Shown here: positions 1 through 5,105 of the stretch, in pieces
Layout of the letters: the number at the start of each line of letters is the position of its first letter
Numbering within the stretch: the first letter of the stretch is position 1
Assembly: GCA_021731425.1 (NCBI GenBank)
Contig: JAKFXJ010000061.1
Coordinates: 1 to 5,617, forward strand
DNA: 5,617 bases
Source of the DNA: Limnohabitans sp.
GTDB taxonomy: Bacteria > Pseudomonadota > Gammaproteobacteria > Burkholderiales > Burkholderiaceae_C
Direction of reading: 5' to 3'
Translations under genes and position numbers: made by a program
The notes under the pieces: model-generated
Told to the model about the DNA's origin: nothing
The model's input: only the letters and a program-made list of their open reading frames with translations
Databases searched by the model: none

Positions 1-188
1 TACACATTAAGACCCCGACTTAAATCATTTTCAATCGGTCATGAAAATCAAATCATCGGCCAACTGAACATGCGCAATTCGACATCGTGGACACCCACGC
101 CAAGCTGGGCATTTACGCGCACGCTGGTTTGTTGTTGGTGGGCGAAGGTCCCCACATCTACAAGTTGGATGGCAGCGGCAAGAAATGA
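1..188 (+). pseudogene. 3' end of an unidentified gene, probably frameshifted or truncated
   Basis: An open frame from 45 to the TGA at 186-188 encodes a tail containing DIVDTHAKLGIYAHAGLLLV and ending LDGSGKK, directly followed by a good terminator, as expected for a real gene end. In this frame a TGA lies at 42-44 and no ATG start is present; only a GTG at 87-89 could start a 34-residue peptide. The first frame, from base 1, is open upstream and reads ...IGHENQIIGQLNMR up to about base 75. One extra base near 74-76 (AACATGCGC|AATTCG) would join the two frames into IGQLNMR-QFDIVDTH. This suggests a single-base deletion, a sequencing error, or a decayed gene. I do not recognise the family. 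Only about 24 codons support the upstream frame, so the join is tentative. Confidence 0.35.
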
Positions 189-201
189 TTTCTGCCTTGC
201 T

Positions 202-235
202 CCAATGAAAAACGGCCTTCGGGCCGTTTTTTTAT
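202..235 (+). terminator. Intrinsic terminator with UUCG loop; copy 1 of a duplicated 34-base sequence
   Basis: The stem CGGCC (213-217) / GGCCG (222-226) closes a TTCG tetraloop. It is extended by A-T pairs between the A run at 208-212 and the T run at 227-233. It lies 14 bases after the stop at 188 and would end transcription of the upstream gene. The A run lets it work on the opposite strand too. All 34 bases recur at 975-1008 with only the loop changed (TTCG to TATA). Confidence 0.9.
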
Positions 236-275
236 GCTCTTAACTTGCTTTGTGGGGGGGGAATCCGCCTTGACA

Positions 276-342
276 CGGGTGCCTACCGGCCCACCTCATA
301 GCTCGCTTCGCTCGCCAAATCGGCGGGTCCGGCAGGCGCCCG
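276..342 (-). repeat. Dispersed hairpin element, copy 1 (conserved core, variable arms)
   Basis: The arms 276-292 and 325-342 pair over about 16 positions, with one bulge (T328), one T-G wobble (280/338) and one A-C mismatch (285/333). They enclose 293-324. Read on the minus strand, the enclosed bases 324 to 294 match 1543-1573 of copy 2 at 29 of 31 positions, including GGCGAGCGAAGCGAG. The arms of the two copies are unrelated, so pairing rather than arm sequence appears to be kept. The element begins 42 bases after the terminator T run and ends before the DUF4160 promoter. It contains no open reading frame of note. Function unknown. A G8 tract lies just upstream at 254-261. Confidence 0.7.
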
Positions 343-372
343 CACCAAGGCTACCTGGCTAACTTAATCAGC

Positions 373-401
373 GTGACCATCTTTGATTCACGCCATACAA
401 T
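373..401 (+). promoter_or_regulatory. Sigma70-like promoter for the DUF4160-DUF2442 pair
   Basis: A -35-like GTGACC (373-378, 4 of 6 matches to TTGACA) and a -10-like TACAAT (396-401, 5 of 6 matches to TATAAT) are separated by exactly 17 bases. The start codon of the DUF4160 gene begins only six bases after the -10 box. The predicted transcription start therefore falls at or beside the A of the ATG, implying a leaderless message. No Shine-Dalgarno sequence is visible before this ATG, which fits. This is read by eye, not measured. Confidence 0.55.
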
Positions 402-407
402 CCGCCC

Positions 408-677
408 ATGCCCACCATCAGCATGTTTTACGGAATTTTGGTCTCCATGTTCTTCGAGGACACGGACAGGCATCACCTTGCCCACATCCATGTGCGCTAC
501 GCAGGTGACAAAGCGGCCATCGCCATTGATGATGGATGTGTTTTGGCTGGCGTCTTTCCACCCAAGCAGTTGAAGATGGTTCAGGCTTGGATCGAGATTC
601 ACAAGGATGAATTGCTGGCCGACTGGGAGTTGGCCAAGGCGGGTGAACAACCCTATCCCATTGATCCTTTGCGCTGA
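408..677 (+). CDS. DUF4160 domain-containing protein
   Basis: This 89-residue protein of unknown function spans the whole DUF4160 family. It starts MPTISMFYGI as family members usually do, which supports the ATG at 408. The histidine-rich segment HHLAHIHVRY (residues 22-31) is the family signature; from memory a proline usually sits where Ala25 is here. The end is typical: AWIEIHKDELLADWELA (60-76) and a terminal IDPLR. No signal peptide or membrane segment is seen, so it should be cytoplasmic. The next gene (DUF2442) begins 11 bases after the stop, so the two are surely co-transcribed. This pairing recurs in many bacteria and resembles toxin-antitoxin organisation, but I know of no demonstrated activity. 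The family assignment is confident; the biological role is not. Confidence 0.9.
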   Translation: MPTISMFYGILVSMFFEDTDRHHLAHIHVRYAGDKAAIAIDDGCVLAGVFPPKQLKMVQAWIEIHKDELLADWELAKAGEQPYPIDPLR

Positions 678-688
678 GGAGCAAGACG

Positions 689-931
689 ATGCAAGACTTG
701 TTGGACGTGATCTTGGTCAAGCCCATGCAAAACCATTGGCTGGCTTTGTCTTTTGAAAATGGCGAAAACCGTCTGTTTGATGTCAAACCACTGTTAAGCA
801 AAAAACCATTTGAGCCATTAAAGCAACAGCATGTCTTTGAGCAAGCTTATGTGTTTGCCGGCACGGTGAACTGGCCCGGAAACATCGACATTTCCCCAGA
901 AACCTTATACGAAAGATCGGTGGCCGCCTAA
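689..931 (+). CDS. DUF2442 domain-containing protein
   Basis: An 80-residue protein matching the compact DUF2442 domain: a beta-rich N-terminal part with the pattern LALSFENGENRLFDVKPLL (residues 18-36), then F..L.....F....V...TVNW, and the family end IDISPETLYERS (66-77). The ATG at 689 is preceded by GAGGAG (676-681, overlapping the upstream TGA) at seven-base spacing, a strong ribosome binding site. This contrasts with its partner gene, which has none. It is too short to carry the extra DNA-binding helical domain that I recall some DUF2442 proteins having, so direct DNA binding is not indicated. It may be the antitoxin-like or accessory partner of the DUF4160 protein; this is inference from gene pairing only. 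A terminator follows within about 50 bases and closes the two-gene unit. Confidence 0.9.
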   Translation: MQDLLDVILVKPMQNHWLALSFENGENRLFDVKPLLSKKPFEPLKQQHVFEQAYVFAGTVNWPGNIDISPETLYERSVAA

Positions 932-974
932 CCTGGAACGTCATTGAACGCGAAAGAATGTCGTGCGCTTTGCA

Positions 975-1008
975 CCAATGAAAAACGGCCTATAGGCCGT
1001 TTTTTTAT
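975..1008. terminator. Bidirectional intrinsic terminator; copy 2 of the 34-base sequence
   Basis: The stem AAAAACGGCC (981-990) / GGCCGTTTTT (995-1004) closes a TATA loop, with T1000-T1006 on the plus strand and the mirrored U run on the minus strand. It lies between the convergent DUF2442 and thioesterase genes. The thioesterase stop codon (1005-1007) is embedded in the T run, so the terminator doubles as that gene's 3' end. Apart from the loop it is identical to 202-235. Confidence 0.9.
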
Positions 1009-1430
1009 TTCAGCGGTGGCATGTCCACCACCCGCAGGGTGACATGGGCCACCGCACAGGGCCCTTGTCCTTCGGCTGGATGGGTTTCCAACTCAACGGC
1101 CACCACACAAATGGTGCCCCCCACCTGCAGGGTTCGCGCCTTAGCCAACAAGGTTTGCCCTTTGGCTGGGGCCAAGTAGTTCACATGCAAATCGACCGTG
1201 ACCGCGATCTTGCCCGCAGGCAAAGCGGTAGTGGCCGCTGCACCCGCTGCATGGTCGGCCAAGCCTGACACCACACCCCCATGGAAAAAGCCATTGAACT
1301 GCAAGAGTTCAGGCTTTTTGGCCAATGACAACGTTACCTGACCCGGCTCTGCGGAAACCACCTCCACCCCTGCGGCATGGGTGTAGCCCGTGATGGCGGT
1401 GACTTTGCGGACAAGTTGTTCTGGTGTCAT
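1005..1430 (-). CDS. PaaI-family hotdog-fold acyl-CoA thioesterase
   Basis: This 141-residue protein is a single hotdog domain of the PaaI/YdiI type, which hydrolyses acyl-CoA or aryl-CoA thioesters in the cytoplasm. The family signature is visible as FNGFFHGGVVSGLADHAAG (residues 45-63). It contains the N-G-x-x-H-G-G turn (His50, Gly51, Gly52) and the acidic residue of the central helix (Asp59), expected to act on the thioester. The later segment VDLHVNYLAPAKGQTLLAKA (79-98) is the usual beta-sheet core. The ATG at 1428-1430 has an AGGA nine bases upstream on the minus strand. The gene shares its strand with murB, whose stop is 195 bases upstream; a hairpin element lies between, so co-transcription is uncertain. 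The substrate cannot be told: there is no phenylacetate gene nearby, so paaI itself is not claimed. Confidence 0.88.
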   Translation of the reverse strand: MTPEQLVRKVTAITGYTHAAGVEVVSAEPGQVTLSLAKKPELLQFNGFFHGGVVSGLADHAAGAAATTALPAGKIAVTVDLHVNYLAPAKGQTLLAKARTLQVGGTICVVAVELETHPAEGQGPCAVAHVTLRVVDMPPLK

Positions 1431-1515
1431 TGGGAGAGGTCCTGTGAATCCGGAAAACTGTAACCGTCAGAAAGTTTTTGCGCATCAGGAAATCCCTGAA
1501 CTGTCCACCAGCGGA

Positions 1516-1600
1516 GCGCCGGGTTGGGGCCTGAGCGGATCGGCCGATTTGGCGAGCGAAGCGAGTTATAAGGACGACCGCTCAGGGCTCAACCCGACGC
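1516..1600 (+). repeat. Dispersed hairpin element, copy 2 (conserved core, variable arms)
   Basis: The arms 1516-1538 and 1578-1600 pair at about 21 of 23 positions. Mismatches are at G1529/G1587 and C1519/A1597, and G1527/T1589 is a wobble. They enclose a core that matches copy 1 at 29 of 31 positions (1543-1573) in the opposite orientation. The core holds GCCGATTTGGC, a small imperfect hairpin, followed by GAGCGAAGCGAG, which includes GCGAAGC (1556-1562). The element starts 25 bases downstream of the murB stop, and no other terminator-like structure is seen after murB. No T run follows the stem on either strand, so it is not a standard intrinsic terminator. Confidence 0.75.
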
Positions 1601-1625
1601 GGAACAGCACCACAAAAAGAAAGCC

Positions 1626-2678
1626 TCAAATCACCACCGGCTCAGGCTCCAGCCGAATCCCAAACCGCTCATATACACTGGTCTGAATGGCTTTGGCCAA
1701 AGTCATCACCTCGCCCCCCGTGCAAGGGTTCTCACGCCCACCCCGGTTCACCAACACCAGCGCCTGCTTTTCATAGACCCCTGCGTTGCCCACGGTCTTG
1801 CCCTTCCATCCGCACGCGTCGATCAACCAACCCGCGGCCAACTTGATGGAGCCGTCGGGCATGGGGTAGTGCACCACCTTGGGCTCACGGGCGATGATGT
1901 CGGCGCATTGGTCTGCCGTCACAGTGGGGTTCTTGAAAAAGCTGCCCGCGTTGCCGATCACCTGTGGATCAGGCAATTTGGCACGGCGAATCGCCACCAC
2001 CCAATCAAAAATCTGCCGGGCATCGGGGCTGTGAATACCCGTCTCGGCCATCTTTCGCTCCAGGTCCGCATAGCCCAGCTCGGGCTTCCAGCGCTTGGGC
2101 AGCGCAAATCGCACCCGCAAAATCACCGCACGGACTGCCAGGCCCAAGCCATCGGGTCCGCCAGATGCGTGTTTGAACACCGAGTCGCGGTAGCTGAAGC
2201 CGCACTGCGCGGCGTTCAGGCTGAACAACTCGCCCGTGAACATGTCCATGGCGTCCAGCGAATCGAAGCGGTCTTGCAACTCCACACCATAGGCACCAAT
2301 GTTTTGCACGGGCGATGCGCCCACGGTGCCAGGAATCAGGGCCATGTTTTCCAGACCCGGGTAACCGTTGTCCAAGGTCCAGGCCACCAGTGCGTGCCAG
2401 TCAACGCCCGCGCCCGCCTCGATCAGCCAGTGTTTGTCGGTTTCACCCACCAGGCCCATGCCCGGCACCTCTATCTTGAGCACCAGCGCCTTGACGTCAC
2501 CCGTCAAAACGATGTTGCTGCCGCCGCCTAGCACCTGCCTCGGTGAGCTGGCCAGTTGCGGGTCGGCCAGCACGGCCAACAGGTCGGCTTCGGAGCGCAC
2601 CCGCACCAATGCATGCGCCTTGGCGGCGATGCCGAAGGTGTTGTACGGCTGCAGTGGGACATTTTTCTCCAGGTTCAT
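1626..2678 (-). CDS. murB: UDP-N-acetylenolpyruvoylglucosamine reductase MurB (type I)
   Basis: MurB is a cytoplasmic FAD enzyme that uses NADPH to reduce UDP-N-acetylenolpyruvylglucosamine to UDP-N-acetylmuramate, the second committed step of peptidoglycan synthesis. At 350 residues it is close to the E. coli type I enzyme (342). The start [12 protein letters not shown] is typical. FAD-binding segments are LGGGSNIVL (50-58) and [20 protein letters not shown] (108-127). Catalytic positions are present: Arg164 in YRDS, Ser246 in [10 protein letters not shown] (242-251, the proton donor) and the C-terminal Glu346 in LEPEP. The YRDS segment with the long insert and the LEPEP tail marks type I. 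The ATG at 2676-2678 agrees with the family start, though no ribosome binding site lies near it (a GAGG is 16 bases away). It diverges from yajQ across 40 bases. Confidence 0.97.
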   Translation of the reverse strand: MNLEKNVPLQPYNTFGIAAKAHALVRVRSEADLLAVLADPQLASSPRQVLGGGSNIVLTGDVKALVLKIEVPGMGLVGETDKHWLIEAGAGVDWHALVAWTLDNGYPGLENMALIPGTVGASPVQNIGAYGVELQDRFDSLDAMDMFTGELFSLNAAQCGFSYRDSVFKHASGGPDGLGLAVRAVILRVRFALPKRWKPELGYADLERKMAETGIHSPDARQIFDWVVAIRRAKLPDPQVIGNAGSFFKNPTVTADQCADIIAREPKVVHYPMPDGSIKLAAGWLIDACGWKGKTVGNAGVYEKQALVLVNRGGRENPCTGGEVMTLAKAIQTSVYERFGIRLEPEPVVI

Positions 2679-2718
2679 GGGAGAATTGTCGCATCCTCAA
2701 CCTTTGACTTTTACCGCC
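2679..2718. promoter_or_regulatory. Divergent murB/yajQ intergenic region
   Basis: Only 40 bases separate the two start codons, and neither ATG has a Shine-Dalgarno sequence at normal spacing. On the murB strand GACAAT (2690-2685) ends six bases before the ATG, the same spacing as the -10 box before the DUF4160 gene, but no convincing -35 is found 16-18 bases further up. No clear promoter is seen for yajQ here; it may lie inside the murB 5' end. Promoters must exist in or next to this gap, but their exact positions are not supported. Confidence 0.35.
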
Positions 2719-3204
2719 ATGCCCTCGTTTGATACCGTTTGTGAACCCAATATGGTCGAAGTGCGCAACGCCGTTGACACCTCCGCCAAAGAAATTGGCA
2801 CCCGTTTTGACTTCAAAGGCACATCGGCCAACATCGAACTCAAGGACAAAGAGATCACGATGTTTGGTGACGCCGAGTTTCAGCTCACACAGGTCGAAGA
2901 CATCTTGCGCAACAAGCTCACCAAGCGCAGTGTGGACGTGCGCTTTTTGGACATCGGCAAGGTCGAGAAAATCGGCGGTGACAAGGTCAAGCAGGTGATC
3001 AAAGTCAAAAATGGCATTGAGACCGAAGACGCCAAGAAGATCACCAAAGTGATCAAGGAAAGCAAGCTCAAGGTGCAGGCGTCCATTCAAGGCGATGCGG
3101 TGCGCGTGACCGGTGCCAAGCGCGACGATCTTCAAGCCGCCATGGCCCTGCTGCGCAAGGACATGACCGAGCTGCCGCTGTCCTTCGACAACTTCCGAGA
3201 TTGA
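2719..3204 (+). CDS. yajQ: YajQ family (DUF520) nucleotide / cyclic-di-GMP-binding protein
   Basis: A 161-residue protein of the YajQ family: small cytoplasmic proteins with two ferredoxin-like folds that bind nucleotides. A Xanthomonas member is known to bind cyclic di-GMP and to act with a transcription regulator in virulence control. Visible family marks are MPSFD at the start, TRFDFKGT (28-35), DVRFLDIG (73-80), the lysine-rich middle with [14 protein letters not shown] (95-108), [11 protein letters not shown] (129-139) and the characteristic end [10 protein letters not shown] (152-161). Length is normal for the family. The ATG at 2719 is chosen because MPSFD is the conserved beginning; the frame stays open upstream to 2368 but only as a shadow over murB. 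No ribosome binding site is seen. Its regulatory target in this organism cannot be deduced. Confidence 0.95.
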   Translation: MPSFDTVCEPNMVEVRNAVDTSAKEIGTRFDFKGTSANIELKDKEITMFGDAEFQLTQVEDILRNKLTKRSVDVRFLDIGKVEKIGGDKVKQVIKVKNGIETEDAKKITKVIKESKLKVQASIQGDAVRVTGAKRDDLQAAMALLRKDMTELPLSFDNFRD

Positions 3205-3217
3205 TCCGAGTTGACCC

Positions 3218-3234
3218 CGCGCTGGTTCAGCGTG
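3218..3234. terminator. Weak hairpin between convergent yajQ and dioxygenase genes
   Basis: CGCTG (3220-3224) / CAGCG (3228-3232) pair around a GTT loop, extended by a G-T and a C-G pair. It lies in the 22-base gap between the two stops and runs into the end of the dioxygenase gene. There is no T run, so termination activity is doubtful; it is the only candidate structure between these converging genes. Confidence 0.25.
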
Positions 3235-3973
3235 TGGGCTCGTCCAGAAAACCACCCGCGCGGAGCGTGACCACCAAGGTGTCGCGCCAACCGCCTTCTT
3301 GCTCCGGCTGAATGGGCGTGGTTTCATGAATCACGCGGCTGTCGTCCAGCAGCAGCACCGACCAAGGCTCGCTCAAGGTAAAGCGCTGGCCCCGCGGGCT
3401 GTCCATGTCAAACACCCGGGTTTCGCCGCCTTTGATGCCGTGGCGGCCCACCAAAAACACCGCCACCCAGTTCACACCATCGCGGTGAGCCCCTTCGGGC
3501 GTGGGCCGACCAATGCCGTCGGTGGTGTCAATGCGGAACTGGTGGGCCTCGGTGAACCAGGTCTGGTCGCCTTGGGCCGCAGAAGCCACCTTCGCCAACC
3601 AGCACAGCAGTTTCTGCCAAGCGTCTTGTTGCACCACAGCGGGGGCCATGGGCTCAAACCAGCGCTGCATGCCGCCATGCAAGGCGTTGTATGACAGTGG
3701 CTGCCAGTGGGCGCGGTGCGGCACAGCCTGCACTTGGCCGGGCGTGACTTCAAAGCTCGCGTGGCGGCGGCGGCGATAACGGCCACCATCCTTGAGGTGC
3801 TGGTCCGGCGGCAAATCTTGCCAAGAGGATTGGAGCGCTTGAAGCGCCTCGATCTTGACACCCGCCAAAGCGCAAACACTGGCTGCGCCAAGGACCGCAA
3901 ACCCCTGATCCGCCAGCGTGGCATTGAGCAGGTCAGGTGAGGTCAGGTGCGGCTGCAGTGTTTGTTGGGGCAT
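3227..3973 (-). CDS. 2-oxoglutarate/Fe(II)-dependent dioxygenase, 2OG-Fe_Oxy_2 type
   Basis: A 248-residue cytoplasmic protein matching the 2OG-Fe_Oxy_2 (PF10014) family, which includes the Bacillus L-isoleucine 4-hydroxylase. These enzymes couple decarboxylation of 2-oxoglutarate to oxidation of a substrate, in known cases a free amino acid. The metal site is visible as His163 and Asp165 in PEGAHRDGVNWV (159-170) and His216 in DDSRVIHETTPI (210-221). Arg230 in WRDTLVVTLR is the likely 2-oxoglutarate carboxylate ligand. Preceding segments YRRRRHASFEV (66-76) and EAHQFRID (142-149) are also family-like. The start at 3971-3973 has a weak GGAT six bases upstream. The gene lies 87 bases downstream of the MetE-like gene on the same strand, so amino-acid substrates related to methionine are worth considering. 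The substrate is unknown; the family call is firm. Confidence 0.88.
   Translation of the reverse strand: MPQQTLQPHLTSPDLLNATLADQGFAVLGAASVCALAGVKIEALQALQSSWQDLPPDQHLKDGGRYRRRRHASFEVTPGQVQAVPHRAHWQPLSYNALHGGMQRWFEPMAPAVVQQDAWQKLLCWLAKVASAAQGDQTWFTEAHQFRIDTTDGIGRPTPEGAHRDGVNWVAVFLVGRHGIKGGETRVFDMDSPRGQRFTLSEPWSVLLLDDSRVIHETTPIQPEQEGGWRDTLVVTLRAGGFLDEPTR
3931..3950 (+). repeat. Tandem 10-base repeat inside the dioxygenase 5' coding end
   Basis: GGTCAGGTGA is followed at once by GGTCAGGTGC: two units differing at one base. They lie over codons 8-14 of the minus-strand dioxygenase gene. A gain or loss of one unit would shift the frame, but with only two units slippage should be rare. Confidence 0.5.
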
Positions 3974-4015
3974 TCAAAGATCCGAGAGGTCTGGCAAAAG
4001 AGCAAGCATAACCCG

Positions 4016-4039
4016 GCCAGGTGCCAGGTTTTGCCAGGT
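4016..4039. repeat. Three GCCAGGT heptamers upstream of the dioxygenase gene
   Basis: GCCAGGT occurs at 4016-4022, 4023-4029 and 4033-4039 (ACCTGGC on the minus strand): two abutting and the third after TTT. A small hairpin GTGCC-CCAA-GGCAC follows at 4041-4054, next to the MetE-like gene's stop codon. All lie in the 87-base gap between the MetE-like and dioxygenase genes. They could be protein-binding sites or a leader structure; nothing in the sequence decides this. Confidence 0.45.
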
Positions 4040-4060
4040 GGTGCCCCAAGGCACAGCGCC

Positions 4061-5080
4061 TCAGGCGTAACGCTGGCTGGCCAGTTTGGCGCCTTCGGCC
4101 AAGGCCTTGAGCTTGGCCTCGGCCACAGCGCGGCTCATGGGGGCCAGGCCGCAGTTGGTGCAGGCGATCAGGCGGTTCTTGGGTACAAACTGAAGCGCAC
4201 GACCAATGGTGTCCGCGATTTCTTCGGCGGTTTCGATGGCCGGGTTGGCGACATCGATCACGCCGACCATCACGTCTTTGCCTTCCAAAAGCTTCATCAT
4301 TTCCATGGGCACATGCGAGTGCATGCACTCGAGGCTCACTTGCTGGATGCTGCTCTTGGCCAAGGCCGGGAAGACTTTTTCATACTGACGCCATTCTTGA
4401 CCCAGCGTCTCTTTCCACTTGTTGTTGGCTTCGATGCCGTAGCCGTAGCAAATGTGCACGGCCGTGGTGCAGGTCAGGCCCCGCGCAGCCACTTCCAACG
4501 CTTTCACGCCCCAATCGGCCGCGTCGTCCATGTAGACGTTGAAGGCGGGTTCGTCGAACTGGATGATGTCCACGCCATCGGCTTGCAGCGCCAGCGCTTC
4601 TTGGTTGAGCAGCTCGGCAAAGGCCATGGCCATCTTGACCTTGTCGCCGTAAAAACGGTCGGCCACGGTGTCCACAATGGTCATGGGGCCAGGCAAGGTG
4701 AATTTCAATTTCTTTTGGGTGTGGGCACGGGCCAGCTGGGCTTCGAAGGCATGCACACGGCCCTTCAGGCGCAGCGGTGCAATGACCTGAGGCACCTGCG
4801 CGTCGTAGCGGTTGTTGCGGATGCCCATGGTGACTTTGTTCACAAAATCGATGCCCTCGACCTGCTCCACAAAGCCGTGCACAAAGTGCTGACGGGCCTG
4901 CTCGCCGTCGCCGATCACGTCCAGACCTGCGTCTTCCTGGGCCTTGATCCACAACAGCGTAGCGTCCGCCTTGGCTTGCTGCAGCTCGGGGCCTTGGGTG
5001 GTCCACTGGGGCCAGAGTTTTTCGGTCTCGGCGAGCCAAGCGGGTTTGGGCAAGCTGCCCGCGATTGCGGTGGTGAACAT
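4061..5080 (-). CDS. Core MetE-type cobalamin-independent methionine synthase (catalytic domain only)
   Basis: This 339-residue protein corresponds to the C-terminal catalytic half of MetE and lacks the N-terminal half that full-length MetE (about 750 residues) uses for polyglutamylated folate. It should methylate homocysteine to methionine in the cytoplasm. The zinc ligands are visible: His209 and Cys211 in AVHICYGYG, Glu251 in SLECMHS and Cys310 in CTNCGLAPM. The substrate-binding QFDEPAF (174-180) and start GSLPKP (8-13) are also typical. The ATG at 5078-5080 has an AGGA eight bases upstream, and the LLM oxidoreductase gene ends 25 bases before it. Core-MetE proteins are described as folate-independent methionine synthases (MesA-MesD groups). 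MesD needs MesX (DUF1852) and oxygen and fits proteobacteria, but no DUF1852 gene is in this window, so mesD is only suggested. Confidence 0.9.
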   Translation of the reverse strand: MFTTAIAGSLPKPAWLAETEKLWPQWTTQGPELQQAKADATLLWIKAQEDAGLDVIGDGEQARQHFVHGFVEQVEGIDFVNKVTMGIRNNRYDAQVPQVIAPLRLKGRVHAFEAQLARAHTQKKLKFTLPGPMTIVDTVADRFYGDKVKMAMAFAELLNQEALALQADGVDIIQFDEPAFNVYMDDAADWGVKALEVAARGLTCTTAVHICYGYGIEANNKWKETLGQEWRQYEKVFPALAKSSIQQVSLECMHSHVPMEMMKLLEGKDVMVGVIDVANPAIETAEEIADTIGRALQFVPKNRLIACTNCGLAPMSRAVAEAKLKALAEGAKLASQRYA

Positions 5081-5105
5081 GTCAAAAATCCTGAGGGTTT
5101 AAAAA

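Noticed and set aside
254..261. Run of eight G in the intergenic region as a phase-variation tract
   Set aside because: It lies between a terminator and the hairpin element, about 110 bases from the mapped-by-eye promoter, so no link to expression of a gene is visible.
418..801. Minus-strand open frame opposite DUF4160 and DUF2442
   Set aside because: Shadow frame across two recognisable genes and their junction; no start signal or family motif.
202..1008. The repeated sequences as a CRISPR array
   Set aside because: Only two copies of each repeat exist; one pair are terminators and the other pair are inverted, without regularly spaced repeats or cas genes.
276..1600. The two hairpin elements as integron attC sites
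   Set aside because: attC sites also have variable stems, but their conserved parts are the outer core boxes (GTTRRRY type). Here the conserved part is the centre, no such boxes are seen, and the copies are inverted.
1869..2531. Plus-strand open frame of 220 codons opposite murB
   Set aside because: Antisense shadow of a firmly identified gene; the translation is His/Arg rich and matches no family I know.
2368..2718. Upstream in-frame extension of the yajQ reading frame
   Set aside because: It overlaps the murB 5' half antisense, and the family start MPSFD falls exactly at 2719.
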